Shown here one piece after another: positions 1 through 12,596 of a stretch of DNA of 64,000 bases. The position numbers and the translations under genes are program-made. The stretch is from Membranipora membranacea (taxonomy: Eukaryota; Bryozoa; Gymnolaemata; Cheilostomatida; Membraniporidae), in the NCBI GenBank assembly GCA_914767715.1, contig OU612067.1, positions 12,715,001 to 12,779,000 on the forward strand. Reading direction: 5' to 3'. The notes beneath the pieces were generated by a model. It made no database searches and was not told the DNA's origin. It saw nothing but the letters and a program-made list of their open reading frames with translations. Position 1 is the stretch's first letter. Each line of letters begins with the position of its first letter.

Positions 1-450
1 TCTGTATTGGTTCACGCCAGATAAGTCTTGACAAGCTTTGTTGGTGGGTTCCTCCCTCACTAACTAGGCTAGCTTAGACAGCACTTTCAGGTTGGGTATA
101 CATTTGAGACGCGAGCTTTGGGTGATATCACACAAACTGAGAATGAATCATTCACAACGTCAAAGGGATACACCAACACAAAACCAGCAACTATGTCTGG
201 GTGCTTGGAGAACAAGATAAGGATACACTTGGTTGTATATTGAGATTGCGCAGCATGGCTCTGGGATCAGAGAACACACCTCATCATATAAATAAAGTGA
301 GCACCCAAGGGAGCATTCACTGATGCGACCACATGCTGACTAAAATGTTAAACCTTAAGTTTATCTGAGAGCTTACAAAGCACAGTCTAAGAAGAGAACT
401 TAGGAGATAAAATCTAAACAAAACAACAGGTGAAGAACAGCCTATTTTAC

Positions 451-1328
451 CTTGACTGTTTTTGACGGAAGACCAACGACCTGAAGCCATTGCTCAGTGT
501 TTGGATAGCAGTCCAGGATGTGAGCATCTATCAGGTTAGCCACGCCTGCTTTGTGTACCAGCTGCTTACTGAACATCTTCACCAGCTTAGCCTGCAAACA
601 AAGAAAAATATAACAATGAATAAAGAAAGTGACAATCACTATTAAGGCTAAATGATATTGAGGGATCAAGTTAATGCTTGGATTGGTCATATGATGACAA
701 ACATCCTTCACTAATGAGTTAGAAGCTCCAACCAATAACACCATATAATGTCAGTTTTTGCTGATGATTCTACAATCTTTAAATACAAAAGCTAACAGCA
801 GTCAAAGTAGTGCATTGTTGATAACTGTTCTTCAGCTTTGTACTGAAGTGTTATGGTCCATCAATTATAAATATCTAGGTATGTTGTACTTGTACAGTAT
901 TGTCACTGTAAATATACTATACTACAGGCCAATAATCCTAACTCAAATTCTGATAAGAATAAGACAACACACTCTCATCATGTGATAATCATCACACATA
1001 CAGTCCCACTTCTGTGAGTACAATCATACACATACTATCTATACTATCATACATACATACAAGTTAGTAACAACAATACAATACAAACCAAAAAGTACAC
1101 AATAAAGTAGAAAACATTGTCAAGAACTGATCACAACAGCAGCTCAATGATCATCACGGATATTATCCTCACCTCAGTCTCCCTTAGAGCTTGTGACACT
1201 TGACTGGATGGATTGTTCTGCAGAGCATTCCTCAAGCTATGAAGAGTTTTGGCAGATATGTCTATCATGACCTGCAAGTTTTCACAAGTTTCTCTAGCCT
1301 TTTTGGCTTTGTCTTCAGTCTCAGACAT
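451..1328 (-). CDS. KSR: Kinase suppressor of Ras (KSR), 5' exons, partial
   Basis: Two exons on the minus strand join in phase 0: 1328-1173 (ATG at 1328-1326, 52 codons, donor GTGAGG) and 591-451 (47 codons, acceptor TTTGCAG, donor GTAAAA). The joined protein has CENLQVMIDIS, then HSLRNAL, then across the junction ETE-AKLVKMF, then CYPNTEQWLQ. This order (LQ-x-x-IDIS, S-L-x-x-LR, EAKLV, YP-x-x-x-x-WL) is that of the N-terminal CA1 coiled-coil/SAM-like region of KSR, the pseudokinase scaffold that holds RAF, MEK and ERK together downstream of Ras. The atypical C1 and kinase-like domains must lie left of the window. I saw no further exon in 1-450. The gene is divergent from RFC5, with 830 bases between the start codons. 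The family call rests on short motifs recognised by eye; the reading frame and splice sites are clear. Confidence 0.78.
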
Positions 1329-2158
1329 GATCAGGCCAGTCACTCACATCAGCTTCAACCTTCTATACACTTTCCATGTTCTATAATCAACAACATTCCA
1401 CTAGAAGACTTGGTGAAGGCATGATCATGGAATGGAGCAGCAAAGTTCATCAAAATTCCAAACTGATTTCCCTTCAGAATCAACTCAATATCGATGTCTA
1501 AGGGATTCATTAGACATAGAAATTGCTTGTCTCGCATTCTGTGAACATCTCGCAAATTTCCCGCGAAATCCATTTTACAAACCATCTAAGAAAATCTTAG
1601 AAGACCAACAGTTTATCAGCCTCTGCTTCCACCAAACATTCAATCCTAAACCACTGCATAGCGTGTGATCTGATTCAGCAACTGTCTTTTAAATTGGTGT
1701 GAGTATTTTACATGAGTCATAATATTGCATGAGTTCCGAGTAGCATGTGAATTGTAATATACTTGAATTGAACTGATGAAGCAACTTTATTTTACTCATC
1801 GTCATCACACCTTATTATTGTGACTTGGCATTGTTGTTGTTTGTTGGTGATGAAAAGTTGCTTCAAGTTCTTAATTGAATACTCACTCCCTACTCTACCA
1901 CTAATTCATAATACACTTGCTTTGACAATAGGGATTACCAGCCTGCCTTGGCAAATGTCAACTTGGTTTGTTGCAATGCAGAATGAGAATAATAAACAGC
2001 ATTTCAATATATAGAATATCAGTAGATTATAATTATTAGGACTATAGATAAAATAATTAATTAAGTAATAAGTATGTTTTTTAATTGGTAGGTATGGAAT
2101 AACCTCTGCCCAAAAGAAAAACTTAATCCTGCAGTCAATTGACAATTGGTTATAGAGA
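1329..2158. promoter_or_regulatory. Divergent intergenic region between KSR and RFC5
   Basis: 830 bases separate the KSR start codon (minus strand) from the RFC5 start codon (plus strand). No exon was recognised here, so it must hold both 5' UTRs and, unless there are remote leader exons, both promoters. I see no convincing TATA box at a fitting distance from either start. The ORFs in this interval on both strands are short and mutually overlapping and look like chance. Confidence 0.5.
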
Positions 2159-5100
2159 ATGCCTGAGCAGTCGTCAGCGAATTTGCCATGGTAAGTTGCA
2201 CCTCGTAATGTTTGTCGATTGATTCTGCTTGATGCACTAATTGAGTACACAAATGTGCTAGTCACACACGTGACTTAAATTATATGTTCAAATCTGAAAA
2301 GCATACATATACATACAACAGGCCTATAAGGGTCCTATGATAGCATATCTTTTTCTCATCACTAGAAAAGACTTACTGGCTAGGAACGAGCTTCTACTCT
2401 GTGAGTTGAGGAGTTAATATGTCACATGTGTCCTTGGGTGTTGCTGTAATAGTATTTGCACCTCCTGTGTTGATATTCCACCGTGACTTGAGTTATATAT
2501 ATAATCCAATGTCTACTCTTTGTGTCTGTAGGGTGGAGAAGTACAGACCTCAAAGCTTGGATGAACTGATCTCTCACAAAGATATCCTGTCAACAAGTAA
2601 ATAAGCGACATTACCCGATGCCATAAACATCTCACTTAGTATGAGTTGTGAGCTAGTTTGTTATAACTTAATTGAAGCTCATCATCATGGCTAGCGCAAA
2701 TGGCATAAAATATTCAAGTGTGATTTTGTATGAACTACCTTGCGTAGCGAGACACTTTTCAAGTGTCAGTTCTAGTTGGCATTAACATTCCACTCTCATG
2801 CTATGAAATAAAATTGATGTTGTTGCACTTTCAGAAGTTTTCAAACTAGACTGGTCCGTTATCCAATCGGTATCTTTCCTATTATTGCATTTGTTAAGAA
2901 TGTCCTGAAAGGCCAACAAACCATAGCTCGCCCAATTACCTCAGATAGCATACGAATCCTCACCACGATAACTACATAATCATATTACATCTTCTATTTT
3001 ACAGTTAACAAATTTGTTGCTGAGGACAGACTGCCTCACCTTCTCCTGTATGGACCTCCAGGTACAGGTAAAACTACTACTGTGTTAGCTGTGGCCAGGC
3101 AGCTGTACCCTAAGAAGAGCCAGTTTAGCGCTGCTGTCTTGGAGGTAAGACTTTTCTTTCAACTAATTTTGAAGCCAGATAATCACTGAGCACAATATAC
3201 TCAATCTTTAAATAGGACTTATTGATACTTGAAAGTCGTTGGAGCAATTTTTAATTGCAAGATATTGAAATTAGACTTCAGGCGGGTCTCATTCAGAATC
3301 AGAAGGGAACAATGTCCATCGAGATAGGCATTGGTTGTCAACTTTGTTACAAAGGTCTTCATATGCTTTACAACACTCATCTCTTTGTATGAATTTTTGA
3401 CTTGACTTTTTTCACAGCTTAATGCTTCAGACGACAGAGGTATCGATACCGTCAGACAAAAAGTTCTAACATTTGCAAGCACGAGAAGCATGTTCACGTA
3501 AGTTTGCCCCAGATGAGTTAAGCGTTCACTGTAGGCGAAGTTCGTTTCTTCACATTTATGAAAAGCAATTTGAATTTCTCATTCCAGCAGCTTTGTAAGA
3601 TAAAGTCTAAGGAAAAGTGCGAACTTCAGAAAATTTGATAGAGGGAAATATTTTGCTCCAAACAACTGAAATCCAAGATATCGAAGACTGTTTTCTTGCT
3701 TGTTTTCAGGACAGGGTTTAAGATAATCATACTGGACGAGGCTGACGCCATGACAAAGGATGCACAAAATGCTCTGAGAAGAATCGTCGAAAAATATACA
3801 GAGAATGTCAGGTATATTGATGGAACTAATATTATAATCCTGCTGCATCACATGTTCAAATATCTAAGCAGTGATCAAACTCTGGACGCTGGTTGTGGTA
3901 TTCAGATATCAACCACAGCCCACCTTTTGGTCGATAATGGGATTGACACAGCCTTTTAACAAGTATTTCAGCATCCTTGTCATTGCCGAAACCCAAGATG
4001 ATGTAGCATACTGTTGTATTATGGATGATGTGCACGGCAACCAGTTCACCTAACTGATAAAATTCGTGTAGATCAATCTCTTGTACTCCTCACTTCATAT
4101 TGCATAGGCTACCAGCTGACCAGAATTTCTTGATATCTCATCAGAATGATAGAAAACATTCTGTCTGTACGATATTATCTACATAAAGTTATGACAATGT
4201 TATTTTTTATTATTTCGTCATGCAGGTTCTGTTTCATCTGTAACTATTTGAGTAAGATGATACCAGCCATACAGTCTAGATGTACGAGGTTCAGGTTTGC
4301 ACCACTTAACAGAGATCAGATGGTACCGAGGATCAAACACATAGTGGATAGTGAGAATATCAATGTGACAGATGACGGTATGTCAGCGGTTATCAGACTG
4401 AGCAGTGGTGATATGAGACGAGCCATCAACATGTTACAGGTATGAATAGCAGCTTTATTGTAACAAATGGTATTAGTTTTCAACTTTGCGATTCGGGTGA
4501 TATGGTGGCACCATAGACTTAAAATAAACCTAGACAGGACACTATATGGAGCATTAGCATTGAGGGGCTCAGTCTTTTAATTGTGGGCGACGTAATGACA
4601 TTGGAAGGTGTTGAAGTTTTTAATTTGAAAATTGCTTTACGATCAGCAGCATCTTGTTATCAACCTGATCTAGGTTTATTATTAAGTCTATGGGTGGCAC
4701 CCTTTGAGAGGACCCACTCACTACTCAAAAATGTGACAGTCGGGAAAAGAGTTGTCCTCTCTCTGACATATAACCTCAGAGAGAAGACAACTCAATTTAA
4801 TATTAAGAAAATGAAAAAGTAATGTGAAAATGATAAGTTTGGAACATTTGTCCCAAACTTCATAGTGAAATGACTGGCATCCTGCTTTCTGCTCAAAAAA
4901 TTATCGCAAATACTGCTATACTCACATAGAGGGTTACTATGCAACTGCCCTCTAACAGGGGTTGGTATTTTGTCTACTGGCTACTAGGTTTTGTTGATGC
5001 CCCAGGTGTGCTCCATCCTGCCCGCAAATCAAGAACAACGTGGCGCTGGAAATAATGGGGCAGCTCTCTTAATTCAACTTTACTTCTCAGTCTTCGAACC

Positions 5101-7166
5101 ATGACAAACCTTGTGACTTTATCAATCTTTAATCAATAGTTAACAGTTGCCTCTCCTTATATTTTTCAGAGTACATCACTAGCACACAGTGAGGTATCAG
5201 AGGACACAGTGTATACTTGTGTCGGTCATCCTCTGAGAAAAGATATCAAAAAGATCGCAGAGCATATGCTGAACTCTCCTTTCAACGAAGCATTCAAAAG
5301 TAAGTCATGACACCAACAAAATAAGGGGTCTTTACTCGACGAGGGTTCTTACGCTGCGGTTTCTCATGGGTTCGTTGGAACCTGTACTATTACAAAATGT
5401 TGAAAACTTCTCTGTGGTGGTTTTGGTGTCCATACCTGAGGATAAATTGGTGATAGGTGAGTTCAGCTGTCGCCCTGTTCCCTGGGGCACGGTAGTCCCG
5501 GTCTCATCAAGCCTAGGTTATCAAAAGCAAAATGTTTCTACACCAAATTTACCTTCATACATTTAGTCATACATCTTTATTGATACTTCTGTAGTACGGA
5601 CCATGTGTCAGCTTCATATCAGTTTTGATACAAGATCGCACAAGTGTATGTGACTGGCGTCTTAGACATAATATTTTAGATAACTAAAACACAATTACCC
5701 TCCTGCAGAGTCTCTTAGATAATATTTTTGTTCCACTTTCAGAAATACAGAAAATACAGAGAGATAAGGGACTGGCCCTCCAGGATATACTAGAAGATAT
5801 ACATGTACTCGTTCATCGCAGTGAGTAACAAAAATGTTTTTACACAAAATTGTTGATAATCCTCACAAATAAACTATTCTATGTCAAGTATGTTATTTTG
5901 TGAATGATTGAATGGTTGAAAGTTAAACATTTTGTCTTATCAAGGCATTGGTAATAACCTTATCGATTCTATAACCCCTTTTCATAGACTTATTATATAT
6001 ATATAAATATATATAATAAGTCTTTACCCCTTTTGGTTGACATTGTATACCTTTGGATCTTATTTACCTCTAAATGAAAGCCACCGGATTGATTTATCTC
6101 ATCGTGAAGTTAGTGTGTAGGGTACATCTTACTGCATGTACAACTTATGTTGAACAAGGTGGTCCATAAAGGACACCCACTGTTGGTTTATTTTCCCATT
6201 CCCAGATCAGTTTCAATCAATCACAAGTGTAGAGACTTGGATTATTTCTTCAATTTTAAACAGCTTCATTTTTAATTTGATTCACGGTGATGTAGTTATA
6301 TGTACATTTAATGTTGTAGTTGACTTCACTTCTACTTTGAGGATGAAGATTATCGATAAGCTCTGTGAAATAGAGTAAGTACCTTCACTATTCTTTGTAT
6401 TTCAATGGTGAATTTTGAGTGGGTTTCAGGATAGAGTTGGAGAGTTTGGGACGAACTTGTCCCAAACTCCTTGACAGTCTTTAATTTGGTGGGAGTTGCC
6501 CACTCATTCCTTTGTGGACTGACAACTACATGGTTGTTTATAATTATCACCATCTTGAAGAAAAGCCAGGTTACCAGATGATTTATAATTAAGTGCCTGA
6601 TATCTCATAATACTACATAACAGTAATTATATTACTAGCTTTGGCTTTAGCTAGATTGGTTCAGCTCGTGTCATTTAAGGAAACAAGTTTTTTTTTTTTT
6701 TTTTTTTATATCAACTTTATTTTGCTATTCAAGGCCCTTTCAGGCAAATGAGAATATGCTTACAGTATTTGGAATAAGATTTATCACATCTATTTAGCGC
6801 ACTCCTGTACAAGGTAGGAGTGGGCAAGCTAGGGTTTTAACCGGAGAGCTCACCTCCTTTAGCAGCATGTGTAGTGACCAGGATTCGAACCTGCAACTCT
6901 CAGATTGAGAAGCACGAATCCTAACCACTACGCCACCCTGCCAACCATATGAAATGTACCTCCCTCTCCTCTAACCGGCTAAATCTCAAGCTATGAAAAA
7001 AAGAATTAACATCATGTTCTTATATCTCGCAAGTTTAACAAATATTTTTGTTTCACACAGACATCGGCTATCAGCAGGAACTAATGAGAAGATTCAGCTG
7101 AGTGCAATGATATCAGCGTTTCAGCTCGCCCGGGACCCACTCATAGCTTCTATGGAGACTAACTGA
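2159..7166 (+). CDS. RFC5: Replication factor C subunit 5, complete, 10 exons
   Basis: A small AAA+ subunit of the RFC clamp loader, which opens PCNA and places it on primed DNA in the nucleus. Exons: 2159-2190, 2532-2596, 3005-3144, 3418-3497, 3710-3811, 4226-4439, 5170-5299, 5743-5820, 6320-6374 and 7061-7166, all with GT/AG borders and compatible phases. They join to 333 aa (human RFC5 is about 340). Visible motifs: RFC box II-like WVEKYRP (11-17), Walker A GPPGTGKT (49-56), LNASDDRG (80-87), Walker B with DEAD box ILDEADAMT (113-121), sensor 1 region with CNYLSK, arginine-finger motif SRC (157-159), and sensor 2 region SSGDMRRA. The first exon is tiny (32 nt, [11 protein letters not shown]) and splits the Trp codon. 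AATAAA at 7653-7658, about 490 nt after the stop, is a candidate poly(A) signal. Intron 9 carries a SINE. Paralogy with RFC2-4 was considered; the NLPWVEKYRP start and [10 protein letters not shown] favour RFC5. Confidence 0.95.
4751..4791. repeat. Short hairpin in RFC5 intron 6
   Basis: An inverted repeat with arms GTTGTCCTCTCTCTGA and TCAGAGAGAAGACAAC, one mismatch, separated by about 9 bases. It lies in an intron. No flanking duplication was found. Confidence 0.6.
4835..4860. repeat. 26-bp palindrome, AAGTTTGG family
   Basis: AAGTTTGGAAC and TGTCCCAAACTT form an imperfect palindrome in RFC5 intron 6. Closely related palindromes occur at 6442-6469 and 26031-26056, in other introns or spacers. 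Confidence 0.55.
5983..6025. mobile_element. 43-bp AT palindrome with 9-bp target duplication
   Basis: A palindrome with ends AGACTTATTATAT and ATATAATAAGTCT is bracketed by the direct repeat ACCCCTTTT (5974-5982 and 6026-6034). The layout is that of a very small insertion with a target-site duplication in RFC5 intron 8. The repeat is low complexity, so chance is not excluded. Confidence 0.45.
6442..6469. repeat. 28-bp palindrome, AGTTTGGG family
   Basis: GAGTTTGGGAC and TTGTCCCAAACTC face each other in RFC5 intron 9. Same family as 4835-4860 and 26031-26056. No flanking duplication is visible. Confidence 0.55.
6688..6942 (-). mobile_element. tRNA-derived SINE with poly(A) tail
   Basis: Read on the minus strand from 6942, the head looks like a tRNA: A-box-like GGCGTAGTGGTTAGG and B box GGTTCGAATCC, spaced as in tRNA genes. 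A tRNA-unrelated body follows, ending in AATAAAG-rich sequence and a run of 20 A (T20 at 6688-6707 on the plus strand). This is the standard order of a Pol III-transcribed, LINE-mobilised SINE. It sits in RFC5 intron 9 in antisense orientation. I did not find a clear target duplication. Confidence 0.8.
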
Positions 7167-8389
7167 GTATATATACACTACAAGTTAATCATTGTGAGTC
7201 CACAATGCGTGAACTGCTTCTTTATTTTCTCTTGAGAATACATCGTCAGCTATTTTCTTCTTAATGAGATCAAGAATTTTTGAGCTTGAGTTTTTTAAGT
7301 TTTATACTACCAATTTAATACCATTACTAAAAATACCAAAAGTAAATCATGTCGATACGAGTTATTTGATGCATGTTGGTTAATCATTTTGCTCGACTTG
7401 CCATTTTCTTGTGGTAGAGTTCGAAGTTTTGGCAGTAGCTTGAGTGTTATGGGCTTCCTCCGCGAAATTCTACTGCATAAGGCAAGAAAATTCTCAGTAA
7501 TTTGTAAACAGGTTGTTGACATCATTCTTGTCTTTGGGCCAAGAAAAGAATGTCAAGCAAAGAAATGCCAAAAGTTATACACTGTACAAGCCTTCATCTT
7601 TATGTTCGGGGAATACAAGGGAGTAAGGGTGATGTTGATATAAAAAAACATGAATAAAAACGCAGTTCACAAAATCACCATACGAATGACTATGGCGCTA
7701 TGTATCATAGCATTCCATGCAAAGGACTGAGAGTTTGTATTATTATGGACAGCGGTCAGTTAATGAATATATAGGCTGTACAGTACGAGTACTTATTACT
7801 AGAGCTGTCTTCCATTTTATCAATCAAGTCTATTTTGCAGAAAATTTTGCTCGGAGTTTTACCAGGAAGTGTCATTGAATAATCTCTCACTACATAGATG
7901 AGCAATCTCGCTATAGGGCTATATAGTGCTTCCCATGTTCCAAAAAGCTCTAAGTTCTCTATGACATAAGAAAGATATCAAGATACAGTAGGGCCAAAAG
8001 AACAAATAGATATTGATGAAGTGATTGCATCTAGCCTAAACCTGGTTACATTTATATCTGACAGTTTGTCGATGGTCTTATATATGTCTCCTTTGAACTA
8101 GATGACATAAAACAACCAAAACTAACAAAAAATTATTGCTAATGGAGTTACTATTCCAAACAATGAAGATAACTAGACCTGGTTTATGTCCTAGATGCCA
8201 TGACTGGATTAGCTGACAGAAGGCAGCATTACAGCGAGGGGGGATTTATTTCTGTGAAATTTAATAGAACCACAGGGTTTCTTTCTTTCAGCCATTATTT
8301 TGATGTGTTTGAACTTGCTGACACAAACGGCACATCCAAAGGTCACAGTTGCTGTGTTATCTGTCCTAGTATCATTTGGTAAAAAAAAA
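7167..8389. other. RFC5 3' UTR and spacer, no gene seen
   Basis: Holds the RFC5 3' UTR, probably to just past the AATAAA at 7653-7658. Beyond that only short ORFs with no recognisable domain occur on either strand. Confidence 0.6.
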
Positions 8390-9690
8390 AAATAGCAATG
8401 GGTTTATTGACTTGTCTTCAATGGGTATATTGGGCAGAATGTTGGTACTCGGTGTAGCAAGATGGTTTAAATTTTTGGAAGCTGCTAATGTACCTACCGC
8501 AATTTGTCTTCTCGTTCAACCATACTCTGTAGATAGCTTCACTATTTGTCATTCAATTATTTATTCAATCAAATCATTGAGTTGAAGAAAAAACACCAAC
8601 AAGTTGGTTGACTATCATGTGGTACGTTCTTATGACTAAATTGGGCAGCAAGTTGATTTTCTTCCCCCTCCTTCAAATGGAAATTCAGGTAGCAGGTATG
8701 GTTCTACATTTTTGGAAACTGTTAATGGACCAAGATTGGTTTTCCGTCTTTCACCCTACTCATTCCTAGATAACCCCACTATAAGTCATTCAAATATTTA
8801 TTCATTTAATTTAAATTAAAGAATAAACGGAAAGCTCCACCATTATTTATTTATTTGGTCGGATTTAATTGATCATTTAAAGAATAAACACCAATATGTC
8901 AGTTGACTACTCTGTGATACATTTTTATGAGTATATTGGTCTGGGATTGGTTCTCTTTTCTCTCTTCAATCCAAACTCCAGGTAGCGAGTTACTGGTTTG
9001 GAATCTGAGAATGGACCACAGTTGGTTTTCTGTCTTTGACCCTACTCATCTCAAGTAAACCTCACTATTAGTCAATCAAATATTTATTAAATTGAAGAAT
9101 AAACACCAATAAGTTTGTTGACCTGGCTTTAAATTTATGGAAGCTGATAATGGACCACAATTTGTTTTCTGTCTTTGAACCTACTCCTGCCTAGAAAGTC
9201 CAACTACGATTTATTCGATTCAATCAATTAGGTAAAGAAAAAACACCAACAAGTTTGTTGACTCCCCTGTGACATGCACTAATGATTATATTGGGCAGGA
9301 TGTCGGTTCACTTCTCACTCCATCAAACGGAACTCTGGACAGGAGGTACTTGGTTTAGAAACTGTTGGTGGACCTCAATTTATTTTCTGTTTTGAACATG
9401 CTCTTTCCTAGAAAGCTGCACCATTATTTATTTGATTGGTCAGATTTAATAGATCAATTAAAGAATAAACACCAATAAGTTTTTGACCACCCAATGGCAA
9501 GCTGTGAAGTGTGGTAATGAATATATTGGGCAGGATATGTTTCTCTTCTCCCTAAATCAAACACAGCTCCAGGTACCTGGGTTTTTAATTATTGGAAAGT
9601 GATAATGGCCCACTTATGGTTTTTGGTGTTTTAACCCTACCCTTTCTTAGAATGCCCTACTATTAGTCATCCAATCAAACATAATATGAG
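8390..9690. repeat. Degenerate tandem satellite, about 6 copies
   Basis: Diverged direct repeats of roughly 140-300 bp. One marker is CACCAA(C/T)AAGTTTGTTGAC near 8593, 8890, 9104, 9245 and 9470. A second marker is TGGACCACAATTTGTTTTC near 8728, 9012, 9150, 9369 and 9606, with a more distant version near 8491. Copies also share ATATTGGGCAGGAT and ATTTATT(T/C)ATTCAAT. Uneven spacing shows internal deletions. No coding sequence is preserved across copies. Confidence 0.75.
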
Positions 9691-9882
9691 GCTGTGATTT
9701 TAATTGAGAATATCTTCTCTTATCTAGTTTACGTTAGATCTCTTGATAATCATTATCATTCTCTGCAAACCATTACCTACTGGGTTTTTATCCAATATTC
9801 ATTAATTTTGTCTTCCAAGTATGGGGTTGTACAGCTAGATCACCATACCTAAAGGACTAAATTATTAGCAGTTGTTAAAGTT

Positions 9883-10060
9883 TGCCTTTTCGCATTGCGT
9901 GAAGTTGCTAACTTCAATTTTAGCTAACATTAACTCACTCTCTTCACTACATATAGACACCAACCCTAGCTAGCCAAAATTAAGTGCTCGCTAATATTAA
10001 TTCTCTCAAAAACCAGCTGAACTTAGCTCTAGCTACCATTTACTCCTGTAGGGACATATA
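9883..10060. repeat. Interspersed repeat, TTAGCTAAC family copy 1
   Basis: Contains TTAGCTAACATTAA and GCTAGCCAAAATTAAGTGC. Related sequence occurs at about 23300-23460 (inverted, sharing GCACTTAATTTTGGCTAG) and at 55145-55215. Ends are not well defined. Confidence 0.45.
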
Positions 10061-10865
10061 GCGTGAGTTAGCATTCGATGAACCATTCATGATGAATCAC
10101 TTCATATTACCTTACGATAAGACTATTATACTAATACGATAATGCAGACCTAATATCATGTTCAACACTTTTTATGACCTGTAGAAGTCTCCAAGACTAC
10201 TGGTGATGTTATTTTATCTAGATGACCCTTAGTTCAAACTGTCAGAGTGAGAGAAAGATATGATCTGTTGTTGTGGAAGTGAATCTCATAGTGTATCATC
10301 AATGACTATTTATGATCTTTGTGTTTTTACTATCTTCAAGTGTCATCTTTAGTGCACCATCCAAACCTTCATAAATTCAAAGAAAATGTTTTAATTGGCT
10401 CCCAATCAGCAAGTATTTGTCAATTGAATTTTATTCAGAAGGTAATAAAAATTATGTAATATTCCACTGCTTCTCAAAACATTGAGAATTTGCACTTATA
10501 ATGTTTAGTGCAAGACTATGTCATCATTTCCCTTTCGATAAACAAGTCCGAGCAACCAGGATCCTGAATAGGATATTTTGAACATTTTACAATTAAAATG
10601 GAAAAATTCAAGATATTTTCAATGCTCTATTTTATGGCTGTTTTGCCTGTGGGTAACACTGGTTGGGCGTTTCCATCGACTCTTAATTTATTTCTTCCTG
10701 CTGATTGGCCATGTTAGGTCCACAAGATAATAAAATACCTAATCAGTTGCAAAGATAAGGGTAACTAGTTGGCAGCTCACAGTAGGCAAATGTTGTAATC
10801 CCACAATTTAAAACAGTAAACATACAAGACTACAAGCATTTTTGGATGCAGTCCCTAATGAAAGA

Positions 10866-11292
10866 AAATTCCTAGAGGGGTAGAGATCTATATTTCTTTG
10901 TTGTTCTGTCTTGAGAAGCATCATAACCTATTGTCATATTATTGGAGGCCATAGATATCTCGGTCCTCTTATATTATAACAGAAATGCACTACCCTCCCT
11001 GGCATGATCTTGATATCAAAATGATATATTTCTAGCGTTTCATACAAACATGCAGTCGTGATGTGGTGAAGGGCACAATTGAGAGACAATTCCTAGAGGA
11101 GTATAGACTGAGTAAAGCTTTTTATTCTTTGTTGTTCTATTTTGCGAAGAAGCATCATAGCCTAGTATCACTTAGACTGGGCATCATATTATTGGAGGCC
11201 ATAGATAGCTCTCTGATATTATAACAGAAATGCACTACTTTTCCTGGTATTTCTAGCGTTTCATACAAACATGCAGTCGTGATGTGGTGAAG
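10866..11292. repeat. 0.2 kb tandem duplication
   Basis: 10866-11071 and 11087-11292 are direct copies, period about 221. Both run from AATTCCTAGAGG through TATTATTGGAGGCCATAGATA to CATACAAACATGCAGTCG and GATGTGGTGAAG. They differ by small indels. No ORF spans either copy. Confidence 0.85.
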
Positions 11293-11336
11293 AAATCAAG
11301 GAGCACCTGTCTAGACTGATCAGTTACATGGAGACC

Positions 11337-11547
11337 TGTAGTTTTAGGGGAGGCGGGGAGGGACTGCCTCCCCTAGAAACCTAAATACAATAGCCTAAAA
11401 AACGCTATAATTGTCAGAATCAGCTCCTCTTGGATTTCCATCTGCTAGTTATATGCCCTAAATTGCTCGGGAGGAGCTTACCGGCGATACTTCGGACTCG
11501 CCTCCGACTTTTGCCTCCCCTATCATTTTTTCTAAACTACGGCCCTG
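11337..11547. mobile_element. MITE-like element with 12-bp direct repeats
   Basis: The element is bracketed by the perfect direct repeat TACATGGAGACC (11325-11336 and 11548-11559). The ends are inverted: TGTAGTTTTAGGGGAGGC on the left, and on the right the complement of CAGGGCCGTAGTTTAG. The left end seems a few bases short. A diverged relative lies at 17208-17433. There is no coding capacity, so it would be non-autonomous. Confidence 0.75.
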
Positions 11548-12596
11548 TACATGGAGACCACCTGTGACCAAATCCCCAACATCATTACTACCAGGCCTCC
11601 CATCATCTTTATTTATTGATGTTATGTAAGAATATGCCTCAGATTAGCTCGGTGGGAACATCCTAGGTCAGTGACACCCCTATCAAACCTTACACATGGA
11701 CTTGACAGCACACCGATTCCGCAGATCAATTAGATCAGAAAATCGTGAAAGGTTTCTCAGTGCCAGAGCATGATTTTCCTGGTATTCGCAGACCGCTTTG
11801 ATTTCGTGTGGAGATGGCTTGATGGTCGACTTCCAAACCCATAAAAAAAATGTAATACTCAAGTTGGTCAGATTAAGGCTTTGATAAGTTTGGACTGGCA
11901 CTCTTTGAAGAAATCTGATTCATTATAATTGCGTGCTTGAGATTGGGGAACTTGATTGGCGTTGCACTGCTACGGCTGGGTACAAGCTATCTTGGATAAG
12001 GCCTCCTAATGATAGGCTCATTTAAGGAAAGCCTATGTGATTTGGGTGTTTACTCTCAGACAAATATGGCCATGCGTATGGCTTCAGAGCACCGCTAACT
12101 AGAAGTCTACTCACAATATCAAACGCAACCACTTGAAATTTGGGTTGAAAAGACATCAGATATGCCATCATTAGAAACACCACTGTGTGGTGTGGCATGC
12201 AACTCTATATGTACTCAGTTATGTGGTGTTGCTGTAATAGTACACATATGACCACATGTTTCAACAAACAACCCTAAGCTAGGCTTAGGTATCATAATTA
12301 CACCCAATCAAAGGCAAATATTAATCTGTCTGTTCCAACTTGTGATGGGAAGAAATTGGTTTATTTAAAACTTAAACACTAAAAAAAGAATTTCAGATCA
12401 ATATCAACTGGAGTTGTAGCAACGATTGCGACGGGTTGCCTCTGCGCGTCAGAATGCTTTGCATTCGTAGAGACAAAGACAAAAAAAAGGAAAACTTTCT
12501 CTTTGACAAAAAGAAAAAAACTAGAATGATTGTAATGAGTATCACTGGAATAGACTGCTGTACATAACAAAGTTAATGTAACGTATTGGGGGTGGG

